Origin: Pseudomonas amygdali
Lineage (GTDB): Bacteria; Pseudomonadota; Gammaproteobacteria; Pseudomonadales; Pseudomonadaceae
Assembly (NCBI RefSeq): GCF_002699855.1
Contig: NZ_LKBW01000135.1
Span: 1 to 57,449, forward strand
Direction: 5' to 3'
Length of the DNA stretch: 57,449 nucleotides
Shown piece by piece: positions 1-8,422 of the stretch. The notes beneath the pieces were generated by a model. The model worked only from the letters and a program-made list of their open reading frames with translations, did not search any database and was not told the origin of the DNA. Each line of letters opens with the position of its first letter. Positions within the stretch are counted from its first letter, which is position 1. A program made the position numbers and the translations under genes.

Positions 1-28
1 CAGGATGCAGGCCGCCAAGGCAGCGTAA
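1..28 (+). CDS. possible 3' end of a gene entering from the left
   Basis: The first 28 bases can be read as the last codons of a gene entering from outside the window, ending RMQAAKAA and a TAA stop at 26-28. The alanine-rich helical ending is typical of a bacterial C-terminus. Another frame is also open to a stop at 34-36, so the frame is not certain and no product can be named. Confidence 0.25.
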
Positions 29-56
29 GTGGATAATTGTCCAACCTTCGGGGGGC

Positions 57-150
57 ATACCAGAGCGTGAGGAACGATAATCTAACTACCGCCATCGTGC
101 GACGCTCTGCGTCGAATGCCCTTCTGGACGCTCTGCGTCCGCTCCTAGAT
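57..150. repeat. intergenic palindromic repeat, two GACGCTCTGCGTC copies
   Basis: Two exact copies of the palindrome GACGCTCTGCGTC lie at 101-113 and 127-139. They follow GAGCGTGAGGAACGAT at about 64-79, which is the reverse complement of the ATCGTTCCTCACGCTC block in other copies. Members of the same family occur at 11372-11620, 18383-18444, 26363-26435, 46068-46132 and 46461-46520. The repeat touches the stop codon of the next gene and may act as its transcription end. Confidence 0.7.
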
Positions 151-915
151 CCCGCTGAACCAGTTGTAGCCCTGATCCTCCCAGTACCCGCCAGGATTTT
201 CGTTGCTGACGAAGATCTCGACGATGTGCTTGGGGTTCTTGAAGCCCAACTTGGTCGGCACTCGCACCCGCAGCGGGTAACCGTAATCCGGTGGCAGGGC
301 GACTTCACCGAAGTCCAGCGCCAGCAATGTCTGCGGATGCAGCGCAGTAGGCATATCCAGGCTTGAATAATAGCGATCGGCGCACTTGAAGCCGACGAAA
401 CGTGCCGTGGTATCGGCACCGATGTACTCCAGAAAAGTCTTCAGCGGCACACCGCCCCATTGTCCTATCGCACTCCAACCCTCAATGCAGATCAACCGCG
501 TGATGTCGGTGCGTTGCGGCAATTTGCGCAGTGCATCCAGCGTCCACGGCTGCTTGTCACGCACCAGCCCGGACACCGCCAGCCGATAGTCGGAAAGCTC
601 CACCTCCGGCACGTTGTATTCGGGGTAGAACGCATTGAACGGGAACGGGTTGGTCAGCTGCGCCTTGCTGTAGGTCGGGGCCAGTTTCTGGCCGTTGAAC
701 AGCCAGGCCTGAACCCGGTCATTCCAGCGCGACATGGCCCACAGCACTTTGTCGACCTGATCGCCATCCTGCAGGTTGCAGCCGGTGAGCATCGACATCG
801 CCCCCACTGTCAGCCCGGCGCGTAGAAACGAGCGGCGCTGGATATCAACCAGCTGGCTCTGCTGCGCAGGCTCCAGACGAATGCGCTGGGTGATGCGTTT
901 ACGAGGTTCGTTCAT
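145..915 (-). CDS. molybdopterin-dependent oxidoreductase, sulfite oxidase/YedY-like
   Basis: This 256-residue protein has an RRSFLRAG twin-arginine motif followed by a short hydrophobic stretch and LTGC, so it is probably exported folded by Tat and may be lipid-anchored. The oxidoreductase molybdopterin-binding domain follows. ICIEGWSAIGQW carries the cysteine expected to bind molybdenum, and GYPLRVRVP and NPKHIVEI are typical of the sulfite oxidase fold. The gene overlaps the upstream cytochrome b gene by four bases, so the two are co-transcribed and the cytochrome probably passes electrons to it. The substrate is unknown. MsrP-type methionine sulfoxide reduction is possible, but the cytochrome is not MsrQ-like. 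It is shorter than E. coli MsrP (about 334 residues). Confidence 0.85.
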   Translation of the reverse strand: MNEPRKRITQRIRLEPAQQSQLVDIQRRSFLRAGLTVGAMSMLTGCNLQDGDQVDKVLWAMSRWNDRVQAWLFNGQKLAPTYSKAQLTNPFPFNAFYPEYNVPEVELSDYRLAVSGLVRDKQPWTLDALRKLPQRTDITRLICIEGWSAIGQWGGVPLKTFLEYIGADTTARFVGFKCADRYYSSLDMPTALHPQTLLALDFGEVALPPDYGYPLRVRVPTKLGFKNPKHIVEIFVSNENPGGYWEDQGYNWFSGI

Positions 916-1532
916 GGTTGCGCAGTTCCGTCTTCGTTCGGCTGGCGGCCGCCGGTAATCATGGGTAACAAGGTACTGGGCACCAGCACGACCAGCACCA
1001 GATGAACAACAACAAACGCGCCAATGGCCGTCATCGCGCCAAAATGCACCCAGCGGGCAAAATCGAACCCGCCCAGCAGGGCAACCAGGCCCTGAAACTG
1101 CACCGGTTTCCAGATAGCCAGCCCGGACACCACCACCAGCACGCCCATGATCAACACCAGCCAGTACATCAACCGTTGTACTGCGTTGTAACGGCCTTTG
1201 ACGTGGGCCAGCCGAAAGTGCAGCGCATCACTCATGTCACGCTTCACTTCGGACGGGCGAACTGGCAGCAGATCGCGTTTGAAGTGGCGGCTGAATACGC
1301 CATACAGCACATACAGCAGGCCGTTGATCACCAACAGCCACATGACCGCGAAGTGCCAGGCAATGGAGCCGCCCAGCCAGCCGCCGAGTGTCAGGAATTT
1401 GGGAAAGGTGAATGGCATCAGTGGCGACGCGTTATAAATAGCCCAACCGCTCATGAACATGCAGACCATGCCCAAGGCATTGACCCAATGCGTCAGGCGC
1501 ACCGGCCACGGATGGATAGGGCGGGTTTTCAT
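912..1532 (-). CDS. cytochrome b561-type membrane subunit
   Basis: This 206-residue membrane protein has about four transmembrane segments. Histidines in HPWPVRLTHW near the start, IAWHFAV, RWVHFGA and VVVHLVL are likely haem b ligands. It belongs to the cytochrome b/b6 and hydrogenase-type cytochrome b group. It overlaps the molybdopterin oxidoreductase by four bases, and such pairs move electrons from quinol to a periplasmic molybdoenzyme. I assign it as the membrane electron donor of its neighbour. The family is clear; the physiological reaction is not. Confidence 0.85.
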   Translation of the reverse strand: MKTRPIHPWPVRLTHWVNALGMVCMFMSGWAIYNASPLMPFTFPKFLTLGGWLGGSIAWHFAVMWLLVINGLLYVLYGVFSRHFKRDLLPVRPSEVKRDMSDALHFRLAHVKGRYNAVQRLMYWLVLIMGVLVVVSGLAIWKPVQFQGLVALLGGFDFARWVHFGAMTAIGAFVVVHLVLVVLVPSTLLPMITGGRQPNEDGTAQP

Positions 1533-1604
1533 GCGCAGATCCCTCTAGATCAGGTGTAACCGAGGATGTCAGCAGCAGCCTGCCACTGACAGCCTCGGCT
1601 GCGA

Positions 1605-2210
1605 TTACATCGGCGGGGTAAAACCGTCCTTGCCGACTGCGACACCACGTGCCGACTTGCCGTCGTCAGCCGGGAACACCACGACCTTGGCGCCCTTGGT
1701 CAACTGATCAACCTTGCCTGGCTCGACGTAGGCGATAGGCACATCCTGCGGCACCACCAGCTTCTTCTCGCCACCCTCGTATTTGACGGTCAGCGTGCGG
1801 CCATCGGTGCCAGCCAACGTGCCAACGGTGCCATTGGTCATGGTGCCGGTACTGCCATCAGCGTTTTCCCAGCCATAGTGACCTTCGCCGCTGCCTTTGA
1901 GGCTGGCTTCAAAAACGGTCACTTCCAGCGCTTTCAGTGTGCCGTCCGCCTGCGGGATGGCAGCCGAACCTACAAAACTGTCGCCTTTGATTTGCTTGAA
2001 GTCAGCTTCGGACACAAGACGAATACCGGTCTTGTCAGTCAGCTTGATACTTTCGTGCTGACCCGAGCGGGTGGTGAAATCGAGGGTGTCGGCGCTTACG
2101 CTGTCGACGGTCCCGCGCATGGGTTTGACCACTTTCATGTCAGCAGCCTGAGTCATGACAGCAGCGCTGAGCAACAGCAGGCCGAACGTAGTAGAGAGTG
2201 CAGTCTTCAT
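1605..2210 (-). CDS. periplasmic protein with repeated beta (OB-like) segments
   Basis: This 201-residue protein has a clear signal peptide: a lysine near the start, a hydrophobic core, and a likely cut after MTQA. The mature part is beta-rich and contains two similar segments of the kind RGTVDSVSADTLDFTTRSG and NGTVGTLAGTDGRTLTVKY, like OB-type periplasmic proteins of the DUF5666 sort. No metal motif or catalytic residue stands out. It is transcribed in the same direction as the molybdoenzyme pair, 72 bases upstream of it, and diverges from the two-component genes. It may be part of the same stress response. Its function is unknown. Confidence 0.7.
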   Translation of the reverse strand: MKTALSTTFGLLLLSAAVMTQAADMKVVKPMRGTVDSVSADTLDFTTRSGQHESIKLTDKTGIRLVSEADFKQIKGDSFVGSAAIPQADGTLKALEVTVFEASLKGSGEGHYGWENADGSTGTMTNGTVGTLAGTDGRTLTVKYEGGEKKLVVPQDVPIAYVEPGKVDQLTKGAKVVVFPADDGKSARGVAVGKDGFTPPM

Positions 2211-2281
2211 CGGTACTTCCTTGGCAGTTGATATCTGGAACCCATCCTTGCACCGCTACCGGCACCGCAGAATGACCGGGC

Positions 2282-2299
2282 AATGACATTTTTGTCATT
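2282..2299. promoter_or_regulatory. palindromic operator candidate AATGACA-N4-TGTCATT
   Basis: A perfect seven-base inverted repeat, AATGACA at 2282-2288 and TGTCATT at 2293-2299, sits between the divergent periplasmic-protein gene and the response regulator gene. Its size and position suit the binding site of an OmpR/CopR-type regulator. It lies about 72 bases upstream of the minus-strand start and about 80 upstream of the response regulator start, so it could control both directions. Binding is inferred from position and symmetry only. Confidence 0.55.
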
Positions 2300-2379
2300 C
2301 GCCGGACACCTTGTCGGCAACTGGTTAGACTTTGGCATCGGCGCACGTGGGTGCCTGCAAAAGCGTAGCGGACAAAACG

Positions 2380-3069
2380 ATGCATATCCTGCTGATTGAA
2401 GACGACACCAAAACCGGTGAATACCTGAAGAAGGGCCTGGGTGAATCCGGCTACAAGGTCGACTGGACCCAGCACGGTGCCGACGGCCTGCACCTGGCAC
2501 TGGAAAACCGCTACGACCTGATCGTGCTGGATGTGATGCTGCCAGGCATCGATGGCTGGCAGATCATCGAAGTGCTGCGCGCCCGGCAGGACGTGCCGGT
2601 GCTATTCCTGACCGCTCGCGACCAGTTGCAGGACCGGATTCGCGGGCTGGAGCTCGGCGCTGACGATTATCTGGTCAAACCGTTTTCCTTCACTGAACTG
2701 CTGCTGCGCATCCGCACCATCCTGCGCCGGGGCGTGGTGCGCGAGGCAGACCATTTTCATCTGGCCGACCTTGAACTGGACCTGCTGCGCCGCCGCGTGA
2801 CGCGTCAGCAGCAGGTCATCGTGCTGACCAACAAGGAGTTTGCCCTGCTACACCTGTTATTGCGCCGCGAAGGCGACGTGCTGTCACGGGCACAGATTGC
2901 CTCGGAAGTCTGGGACATGAATTTCGACAGTGACACCAATGTTGTGGACGTCGCCATCAAGCGCCTGCGCAGCAAGGTCGACCTGCCCTACCCGGTCAAG
3001 CTCATCCACACCGTGCGCGGTATCGGTTATGTGTGCGAGGTGCGGCCATGCGACGCCAGCCTTCCCTGA
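2380..3069 (+). CDS. heavy-metal-type response regulator (CopR/HprR-like)
   Basis: This 229-residue OmpR-family regulator has an N-terminal receiver domain with the phospho-acceptor aspartate at residue 51 (VLDVMLPG), the acidic pair in LLIEDD and the conserved lysine in VKPF. A C-terminal winged helix runs from about residue 125 and includes [13 protein letters not shown] and VRGIGYV. ATG 2380 begins the conserved MHILLIEDD, so longer starts are unlikely. The kinase gene overlaps its 3' end by 22 bases. CopR, CusR and HprR belong to this family. The inducing signal could be copper, another metal or oxidant, and the neighbouring molybdoenzyme makes oxidant stress worth considering. Confidence 0.88.
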   Translation: MHILLIEDDTKTGEYLKKGLGESGYKVDWTQHGADGLHLALENRYDLIVLDVMLPGIDGWQIIEVLRARQDVPVLFLTARDQLQDRIRGLELGADDYLVKPFSFTELLLRIRTILRRGVVREADHFHLADLELDLLRRRVTRQQQVIVLTNKEFALLHLLLRREGDVLSRAQIASEVWDMNFDSDTNVVDVAIKRLRSKVDLPYPVKLIHTVRGIGYVCEVRPCDASLP

Positions 3070-4436
3070 CCCTGCGTTCTACCCTCGCCTTCGCGCTGGT
3101 GGCGATGCTTACGGTCAGCGGCGCGGGGCTTTATCTGTACCAGTCCATAGAAGAAACTGTCATGCAACGCAGCGACCACGCGGTACTGGCGCGGCTCGAT
3201 CATTTCCGCAAGCTGTTGCGCTATGACCTGACGATGGACAACCTCAAAGGCAGCCCGCAACTGTTCGAGAACATGCTCGACAGCGAGGAAGATATTTTCA
3301 TCATCGGCGAACCTGGCAAGCCACCGGTGATATCGGTCAACCCGCAACGCGCGCCACTGCCAGAGCTACCGACCGTGGCGCAGGATCAGCCTTTACGGGT
3401 CGATGACCTGCGCAGTGGCCTGAGCCTGCAAGGCGTGCCGTTGCGTGCGGCGGCAGTACAGGTGATGTCCAATGGCGTTGCAGTGCGCTTGCAGGCCGCG
3501 CACCTGATGGTCAAGGAGATGGCCATGCTCGCCAGCTTCCGGCAGAGCATTTATATCGCCGTTGCACTGGCGTTCCTGATTACCGCCGTGCTGGGTTACG
3601 TATTGCTGCGACGCGGCTTGCGCCCACTGCGCAGAATGGCCGCCCACGCTGCCGCAATAACCCCGGCCAGCCTGCACAAACGGCTCGACAGCCACGACAC
3701 GCCTGTCGAGCTGCAACAATTGAGCGATGCCTTCAATGCTATGCTTGACCGTCTGGACGACGGCTATCGACGCCTGATGCAGTTCTCCGCCGATCTGGCC
3801 CACGAGATTCGTACGCCGGTCGGTTCGCTGATGGGCCACTGCCAGGTTGCCTTGCGCCAGAACCGTAGCGCCGACGAATATCAGGTCCTGCTGGCTTCCA
3901 ATCTGGAAGAGCTGGAACGTATCTCAAGGCTGGTGGAAAGCATCCTGTTTCTGGCTCGAGCGGACGAAGCCCAGGCCGCGCTGGAACGCCAGCCGCTGGA
4001 CCTGCACGATGAATTGCAACGCGTGGCTGGTTATTTCGAAGGGCTGGCTGAAGAGCGTAATCTGCGGCTGAGCCACAGCGGACAAGGCACGTTGCTGGCC
4101 GACCCGATCCTGCTGCGCCGTGCACTGAGCAATCTGGTCGCCAACGCAATTCGCTATGCGAATGAAAACAGCGAAATCCTGATTCGTGTTGCGGCAGTTG
4201 ATCGTCAGTGGCGAATCGAGGTAGAAAATCAGGGCCCGGTATTACCACAAGCCACGCTCGCGCGACTGTTCGACCGCTTCTATCGGGGTGACGCCTCGCG
4301 CCATGAGCGCTCGGACTCCAACGGCCTGGGGCTGGCCATTGTTACAGCAATCATGCACCTGCATGGCGGGCGGGCCGAAGTGGCTCAACCCGCCGCCGGC
4401 AGAATCTGCTTCAGTCTGATATTTCCAGCGGTCTGA
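3048..4436 (+). CDS. heavy-metal-type sensor histidine kinase (CopS/HprS-like)
   Basis: This 462-residue inner-membrane kinase is the partner of the preceding regulator. A first membrane helix at about residues 12-32 and a second at about 165-190 frame a periplasmic sensor loop. A HAMP linker, the H-box DLAHEIRTP (histidine 252), an N-box ([15 protein letters not shown]) and the ATP-lid glycines of NGLGLAIV follow. The length matches the heavy metal sensor kinase family. ATG 3048 is preferred to the GTG at 3033 because it gives the short basic leader MRRQ before the helix. Its ligand is not readable from the sequence. Confidence 0.88.
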   Translation: MRRQPSLTLRSTLAFALVAMLTVSGAGLYLYQSIEETVMQRSDHAVLARLDHFRKLLRYDLTMDNLKGSPQLFENMLDSEEDIFIIGEPGKPPVISVNPQRAPLPELPTVAQDQPLRVDDLRSGLSLQGVPLRAAAVQVMSNGVAVRLQAAHLMVKEMAMLASFRQSIYIAVALAFLITAVLGYVLLRRGLRPLRRMAAHAAAITPASLHKRLDSHDTPVELQQLSDAFNAMLDRLDDGYRRLMQFSADLAHEIRTPVGSLMGHCQVALRQNRSADEYQVLLASNLEELERISRLVESILFLARADEAQAALERQPLDLHDELQRVAGYFEGLAEERNLRLSHSGQGTLLADPILLRRALSNLVANAIRYANENSEILIRVAAVDRQWRIEVENQGPVLPQATLARLFDRFYRGDASRHERSDSNGLGLAIVTAIMHLHGGRAEVAQPAAGRICFSLIFPAV

Positions 4437-4455
4437 ATCTTCCAGACCGTAACGA

Positions 4456-5124
4456 TCAATTCTTTTTCTCGTGGGCAATGGCCAGCTTGTAGAAAGTGGC
4501 CGAACCGCCTTCAGTGGTGTAACCGGTATTGTCCTGGGTGTAGACCCCTGCCTTGAAATAGAACAGTTTGCTGGCCCAGGCTGAATCCAGCTTGGCGTAC
4601 CAGACTGCGTCGAACGCATTCACCGTCAGATCGCCAGACGGCGACAGGTTGATGGTGTAGTTGAACTGCTTATTGAGCGGCACACCCTGGGCGATGTTGA
4701 TGACCTCGATTTCCGAGTCCGGCGTACGACGAAACTTGGCGACGATATTGCCGGTCTGCAGCTTCTCCTTGTACTGATACTCCACCTTCAGCAGCGGTTC
4801 GGTGCTCTGGTAGCAGTGAATCTGACCGATCACGATTTTGCCCGTGGAAGGCACTTGATCGACCTCCAGCGTCGCGCGCAGAAAATTGTCAGCGCTTGAG
4901 TAGGCCCAGTTGAAGACCCTGCCATCGGACGTCGTCTCGCGTAATTCGGAGCGCGGGTACTTGGCGTTCTCTGTGGTGGAACCGGTCACCGGTGCCCAGA
5001 AAAACAGCGTATCCCCGGATTGAAAATAGCCATCCCGATAACCCTTAACCAACTTGGGGGTTTCGATGATGGTCGCGGGACTTCCGACAGGGACGGAAAG
5101 ATTCCAGGTGGCAAGGTCGATCAT
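4456..5124 (-). CDS. alginate lyase, polysaccharide lyase family 7
   Basis: This 222-residue enzyme carries the three diagnostic PL7 motifs: RSELRE near residue 65, QIH near residue 100, and YFKAGVYTQ near residue 200. PL7 enzymes cut alginate by beta-elimination using the Arg, Gln/His and Tyr residues in these motifs. The start at ATG 5124 gives MIDLATWNLSVP, the usual beginning of the compact single-domain form (as I recall, P. aeruginosa PA1167 is similar). No signal peptide is visible, so it is cytoplasmic or exported without a classical signal. It converges with the sensor kinase gene, 19 bases separating the stops. Confidence 0.9.
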   Translation of the reverse strand: MIDLATWNLSVPVGSPATIIETPKLVKGYRDGYFQSGDTLFFWAPVTGSTTENAKYPRSELRETTSDGRVFNWAYSSADNFLRATLEVDQVPSTGKIVIGQIHCYQSTEPLLKVEYQYKEKLQTGNIVAKFRRTPDSEIEVINIAQGVPLNKQFNYTINLSPSGDLTVNAFDAVWYAKLDSAWASKLFYFKAGVYTQDNTGYTTEGGSATFYKLAIAHEKKN

Positions 5125-5679
5125 GGAGTAGCTCGCAAGGTACGCATTGCGCACCGACAGAATGGCTCTGGAACGGGCGTGCTGGCCCGTTGTGGTCAAC
5201 CAGACTATCGGCTCAATCGTTTATTTTTTAAACAGCAACGACAACGCAATGACGCCAACAAACCGACACAAAAAGACCGATGCCATTACTTTGATGCCAT
5301 ATCCCTACACAAGGCAGATCGCCATCCATTTGCTGCAGACGGTGATTCATCAGGACCCTCCTATCGGGTGCCGCGCCATTTTTTTGAATGGTGCTGCGTA
5401 GATGCGCGGGATTTTTTGGCTTTTTACCGACGAACGGTAGCAATTATTTTTTGAAATAATGAACTTTCCCCGCTAAAAGCGGACTCGAACAGCCGTTCAT
5501 CGCCTCTACGCCCTCTCAAAAAACCCTTTCGGGCGTCCCTGCAACCCAAAAAGCCCCACTGGGCAGTTACGGGTTGACTGTAAGAACTTGTTACGAGATA
5601 TTAGTTAGCACCCTACTAATATCCTACCTAACAATATTATTCCTAACTAAATTGTTCACGACTCAGCCCCCGGTGATTC
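5125..5679. other. 555-base intergenic region between alginate lyase and marR genes
   Basis: No convincing gene was found here. The left part has a hairpin (ACGGGC and GCCCGT around 5173-5190) and would hold the alginate lyase promoter on the minus strand. The right end from about 5575 turns AT-rich and contains the marR-side operator candidate. A short reading frame at 5147-5401 has no ribosome site or recognisable product and is not annotated. Confidence 0.6.
5598..5622. promoter_or_regulatory. MarR-type operator candidate
   Basis: A perfect eight-base inverted repeat, ATATTAGT at 5598-5605 and ACTAATAT at 5615-5622 with nine bases between, sits 58 bases upstream of the marR start in an AT-rich stretch. 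MarR dimers usually bind such sites and repress their own operon. TAGTTAG- and CCTAAC-like words nearby suggest a second, weaker site at about 5625-5652. Confidence 0.6.
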
Positions 5680-6132
5680 ATGCCTGTCGACCCACTGCAT
5701 CTCGCTGTCAGTAGCGGCCTGGTAGCCGCCTCTCGCCAATGGCGACGCATTTGCCAGAACACACTGGTCACCTATGAAATTTCTGAAGCATGTGCCGGGC
5801 CACTGCTGGCCATTGCGCGCCTGGGTGACGGCGTGCATCAGGTAAAAGTCGCGCAGGCGGCCGGCATGGAAAGCCCGACACTGGTGCGCCTGCTCGACCA
5901 ACTGTGCAAGGCCGGCATCGTCTGCCGCAGCGAAGACCCCAATGATCGCCGCGCCAAGGCCCTCAGCCTTACGGACAAGGGTCGTGCGTTGGCAGGCTCG
6001 ATAGAACAGGAGCTGACGCGTCTGCGGGCGGATGTGCTTCAGGGCCTTCAACCTGCCGATCTCGAAGCCACCTTGCGGGTATTTCAGGCCTTCGCCGAGG
6101 CTGCACAAGGTGAGCACGGGGGGCAGGTTTGA
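5680..6132 (+). CDS. MarR-family transcriptional regulator
   Basis: This 150-residue protein has the MarR winged helix-turn-helix fold. The recognition region is VKVAQAAGMESPTLVRLLDQL at about residues 50-70, and the wing is CRSEDPNDRRAKALSLTDKG, with the DxRxK-type signature of the family. It is the first gene of a five-gene run, and its stop overlaps the start of the FUSC transporter gene. By analogy with similar efflux operons it probably represses the pump until an aromatic acid binds. The palindrome at 5598-5622 is its likely operator. Confidence 0.88.
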   Translation: MPVDPLHLAVSSGLVAASRQWRRICQNTLVTYEISEACAGPLLAIARLGDGVHQVKVAQAAGMESPTLVRLLDQLCKAGIVCRSEDPNDRRAKALSLTDKGRALAGSIEQELTRLRADVLQGLQPADLEATLRVFQAFAEAAQGEHGGQV

Positions 6133-8216
6133 ACGGATTTTTCTCCAGCGTCCCACCGGCACGCGACTGGTTCTACGGCGTGCGTACCTTCGGCGCGTCG
6201 ATGCTGGCGCTGTACATCGCGCTGTTGATGGAAATGCCTCGCCCCTATTGGGCCATGGCCACGGTGTACATTGTCTCAAGCCCCTTTGTCGGCCCGACCA
6301 GCTCCAAAGCCCTGTACAGGGCCGCCGGCACCCTGGCCGGTGCAGCGGCGTCGGTGCTGCTGGTACCGATGTTCGTACAGACGCCCTTGCTACTGGCCAT
6401 CGTGGTCGGACTGTGGACCGGCACCCTGTTGTTCCTTTCCCTGCACTTGCGCACGGCCAACAGCTACGCACTGATGCTGGCGGGTTACACCATGCCGCTG
6501 ATTTCCCTGCCGGTGGTCGACAACCCGCAGGCCGTGTTCGACATCGCCGTGTCGCGTACCGAAGAGATTTTCCTCGGCATCATCTGCGCCGCCGTCGTGG
6601 GTGCAATGTTCTGGCCCAGACGTCTGGCACCGGTATTTCAGGCCACCACGGAAAAATGGTTCAGTGACGCCTCGACCTACAGCCAGCGCTTTATCAGCCG
6701 CACCTGTCAGCCCGAGGAAATCGGCGCACTGCGCAATTCGATGGTTGGCAGCTTCAACTCGCTGGAAATGATGATCGGCCAGTTGAGCCACGAGGGCGCA
6801 CGCAAGCAAACCGTACGCAACGCCAATGAGCTGAGCGGCCGGATGATCCATCTCTTGCCGGTCATCGATGCACTGGATGACGCATTGTGGGCGCTGGAGC
6901 GACGCACGCCTGAGCTGTTGGCCAGCTTGAAACCCGTGCTGCAAAAGGCTTGCGACTGGCTTGAAAGCACTGCCGACGGCCCGCAACGGGAGCAATGGCA
7001 ACTGTTGCATGATGAGCTGGAACGCCTTCAGCCGAACTCTACGCAACTGGACGACCGCGATCAGCTGCTGCTCTCCAACACGCTTTTCAGGCTCGGCGAG
7101 TGGATTGACCTGTGGCTGGATTGCCGGACCCTGCAATATGCGATCAAGACAGACGATCAATCGCCATGGAGAGCGGTCTATCGCCACTGGCGTCTGGGTC
7201 GGTTGACGCCGTTTCTGGACTGCGGCCTGATGCTCTATTCAGTGACCTCGACGGTGCTGGCGATCATCGCTGCATCGGTGTTGTGGATTCTGCTGGGCTG
7301 GAAAGACGGCGCCAGTGCCGTGGCGCTGGCAGCGGTGTCGTGCAGCTTCTTTGCAGCCATGGACGACCCTGCCCCGCAAATCTACCGGTTCTTTTTCTGG
7401 ACTCTGCTTTCGGTGGTATTTGCCAGCCTGTACCTGTTCGTGGTGCTGCCTAACCTGCACGACTTTCCGATGCTGGTGCTGGCCTTTGCGGTGCCCTTCA
7501 TCTGCGTCGGCACCCTGACTGTGCAACCGCGCTTCTTTCTCGGCACGCTGCTGACCATCGTCAACACCTCGTCGTTCATCAGCATTCAGAGCGCCTACGA
7601 CGCGGACTTCATGAACTTTCTCAACTCCAACCTGGCCGGACCTGCCGGGCTGTTGTTCGCCTTTATCTGGACGCTGGTGTTCCGCCCGTTCGGGGTTGAA
7701 CTGGCGGTCAAGCGTCTGACCCGTTTCAGCTGGCGTGACATCGCCAGCCTTAGCGAAGACGCGTCTCTGGCCGAACACCGGCGCATGGGCGTGCAAATGC
7801 TCGACCGTTTGATGCAGCAGTTGCCGCGTTTGACACTCACCGCGCAGGACACCGGGATTGCCCTGCGTGAATTGCGCGTCGCGCTGAACATGCTCGACCT
7901 GCTGGCCTACACCCGACGCGCCACGCCTGCGGCCCAGGTGCTGTTGCGTCAGGTGATCGATGAAGTCAGCGGCTATTTCAAACACTGTCGCAAGGCCGGT
8001 GAAAGGCTGCCCGCGCCCCGCGGCCTGCTGATGGCCATGGACCGCGCACGCCGTTCGTTGACGGCTCAGGAGATGGGCGACAACCCGGCCCGGTTGCATC
8101 TGTTGCACGCCCTCAGCGGCCTGCGTCTGGCCTTGTTGCCGGGGGTCGAGATTGTCACCGTCGGCGGCGAACTGACCGAGCAACTGCCGCATAACATCGA
8201 TGGAGCGCCCCTGTGA
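6129..8216 (+). CDS. FUSC-family inner-membrane efflux transporter (AaeB-like)
   Basis: This 695-residue protein has the two-lobed FUSC/AaeB layout. About five or six helices at residues 20-160 are followed by a cytoplasmic stretch of about 200 residues, a second helix block at about 370-510, and a cytoplasmic tail. Relatives export p-hydroxybenzoate or fusaric acid. The start is a TTG at 6129 overlapping the marR stop, with a G-rich ribosome site just before it; no better ATG lies upstream of the first helix. With the DUF1656, HlyD-type and NodT-type genes it makes a complete envelope-spanning pump. The substrate is inferred to be an aromatic acid. Confidence 0.87.
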   Translation: MNGFFSSVPPARDWFYGVRTFGASMLALYIALLMEMPRPYWAMATVYIVSSPFVGPTSSKALYRAAGTLAGAAASVLLVPMFVQTPLLLAIVVGLWTGTLLFLSLHLRTANSYALMLAGYTMPLISLPVVDNPQAVFDIAVSRTEEIFLGIICAAVVGAMFWPRRLAPVFQATTEKWFSDASTYSQRFISRTCQPEEIGALRNSMVGSFNSLEMMIGQLSHEGARKQTVRNANELSGRMIHLLPVIDALDDALWALERRTPELLASLKPVLQKACDWLESTADGPQREQWQLLHDELERLQPNSTQLDDRDQLLLSNTLFRLGEWIDLWLDCRTLQYAIKTDDQSPWRAVYRHWRLGRLTPFLDCGLMLYSVTSTVLAIIAASVLWILLGWKDGASAVALAAVSCSFFAAMDDPAPQIYRFFFWTLLSVVFASLYLFVVLPNLHDFPMLVLAFAVPFICVGTLTVQPRFFLGTLLTIVNTSSFISIQSAYDADFMNFLNSNLAGPAGLLFAFIWTLVFRPFGVELAVKRLTRFSWRDIASLSEDASLAEHRRMGVQMLDRLMQQLPRLTLTAQDTGIALRELRVALNMLDLLAYTRRATPAAQVLLRQVIDEVSGYFKHCRKAGERLPAPRGLLMAMDRARRSLTAQEMGDNPARLHLLHALSGLRLALLPGVEIVTVGGELTEQLPHNIDGAPL

Positions 8217-8422
8217 TCGGTGATCTGGATATCAGCGGGATCTTCATCCCCACGTTCCTGGCGATGATGGGCATCGCCTATCTGCTGTTTCTCGCCGTGC
8301 ACGTGCTGCTGTCGCGTGCCCACTTCTACCGTCTGGTCTGGCACCGGGCTTTGTTCAACGTAGGTCTATACGCTTTGTTGCTCGGCGCCGTGGATACTCT
8401 AAGTCGATACCTGATGACATGA
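8213..8422 (+). CDS. DUF1656 small membrane protein (AaeX-like)
   Basis: This 69-residue protein has two membrane helices (about residues 10-32 and 45-65) and starts with GTG after a GGAG ribosome site. DUF1656 proteins are almost always encoded between a FUSC transporter and its HlyD-type adaptor, as here. The four-base overlaps on both sides show translational coupling. Its role in the pump is unknown. Confidence 0.85.
   Translation: MIGDLDISGIFIPTFLAMMGIAYLLFLAVHVLLSRAHFYRLVWHRALFNVGLYALLLGAVDTLSRYLMT

Noticed and set aside
145..1532. Calling the pair msrP-msrQ
   Set aside because: The oxidoreductase is shorter than MsrP and the membrane partner looks like a b561-type cytochrome with about four helices, not MsrQ.
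5147..5401. small plus-strand reading frame between alginate lyase and marR
   Set aside because: No ribosome site, unusual composition and no recognisable product.
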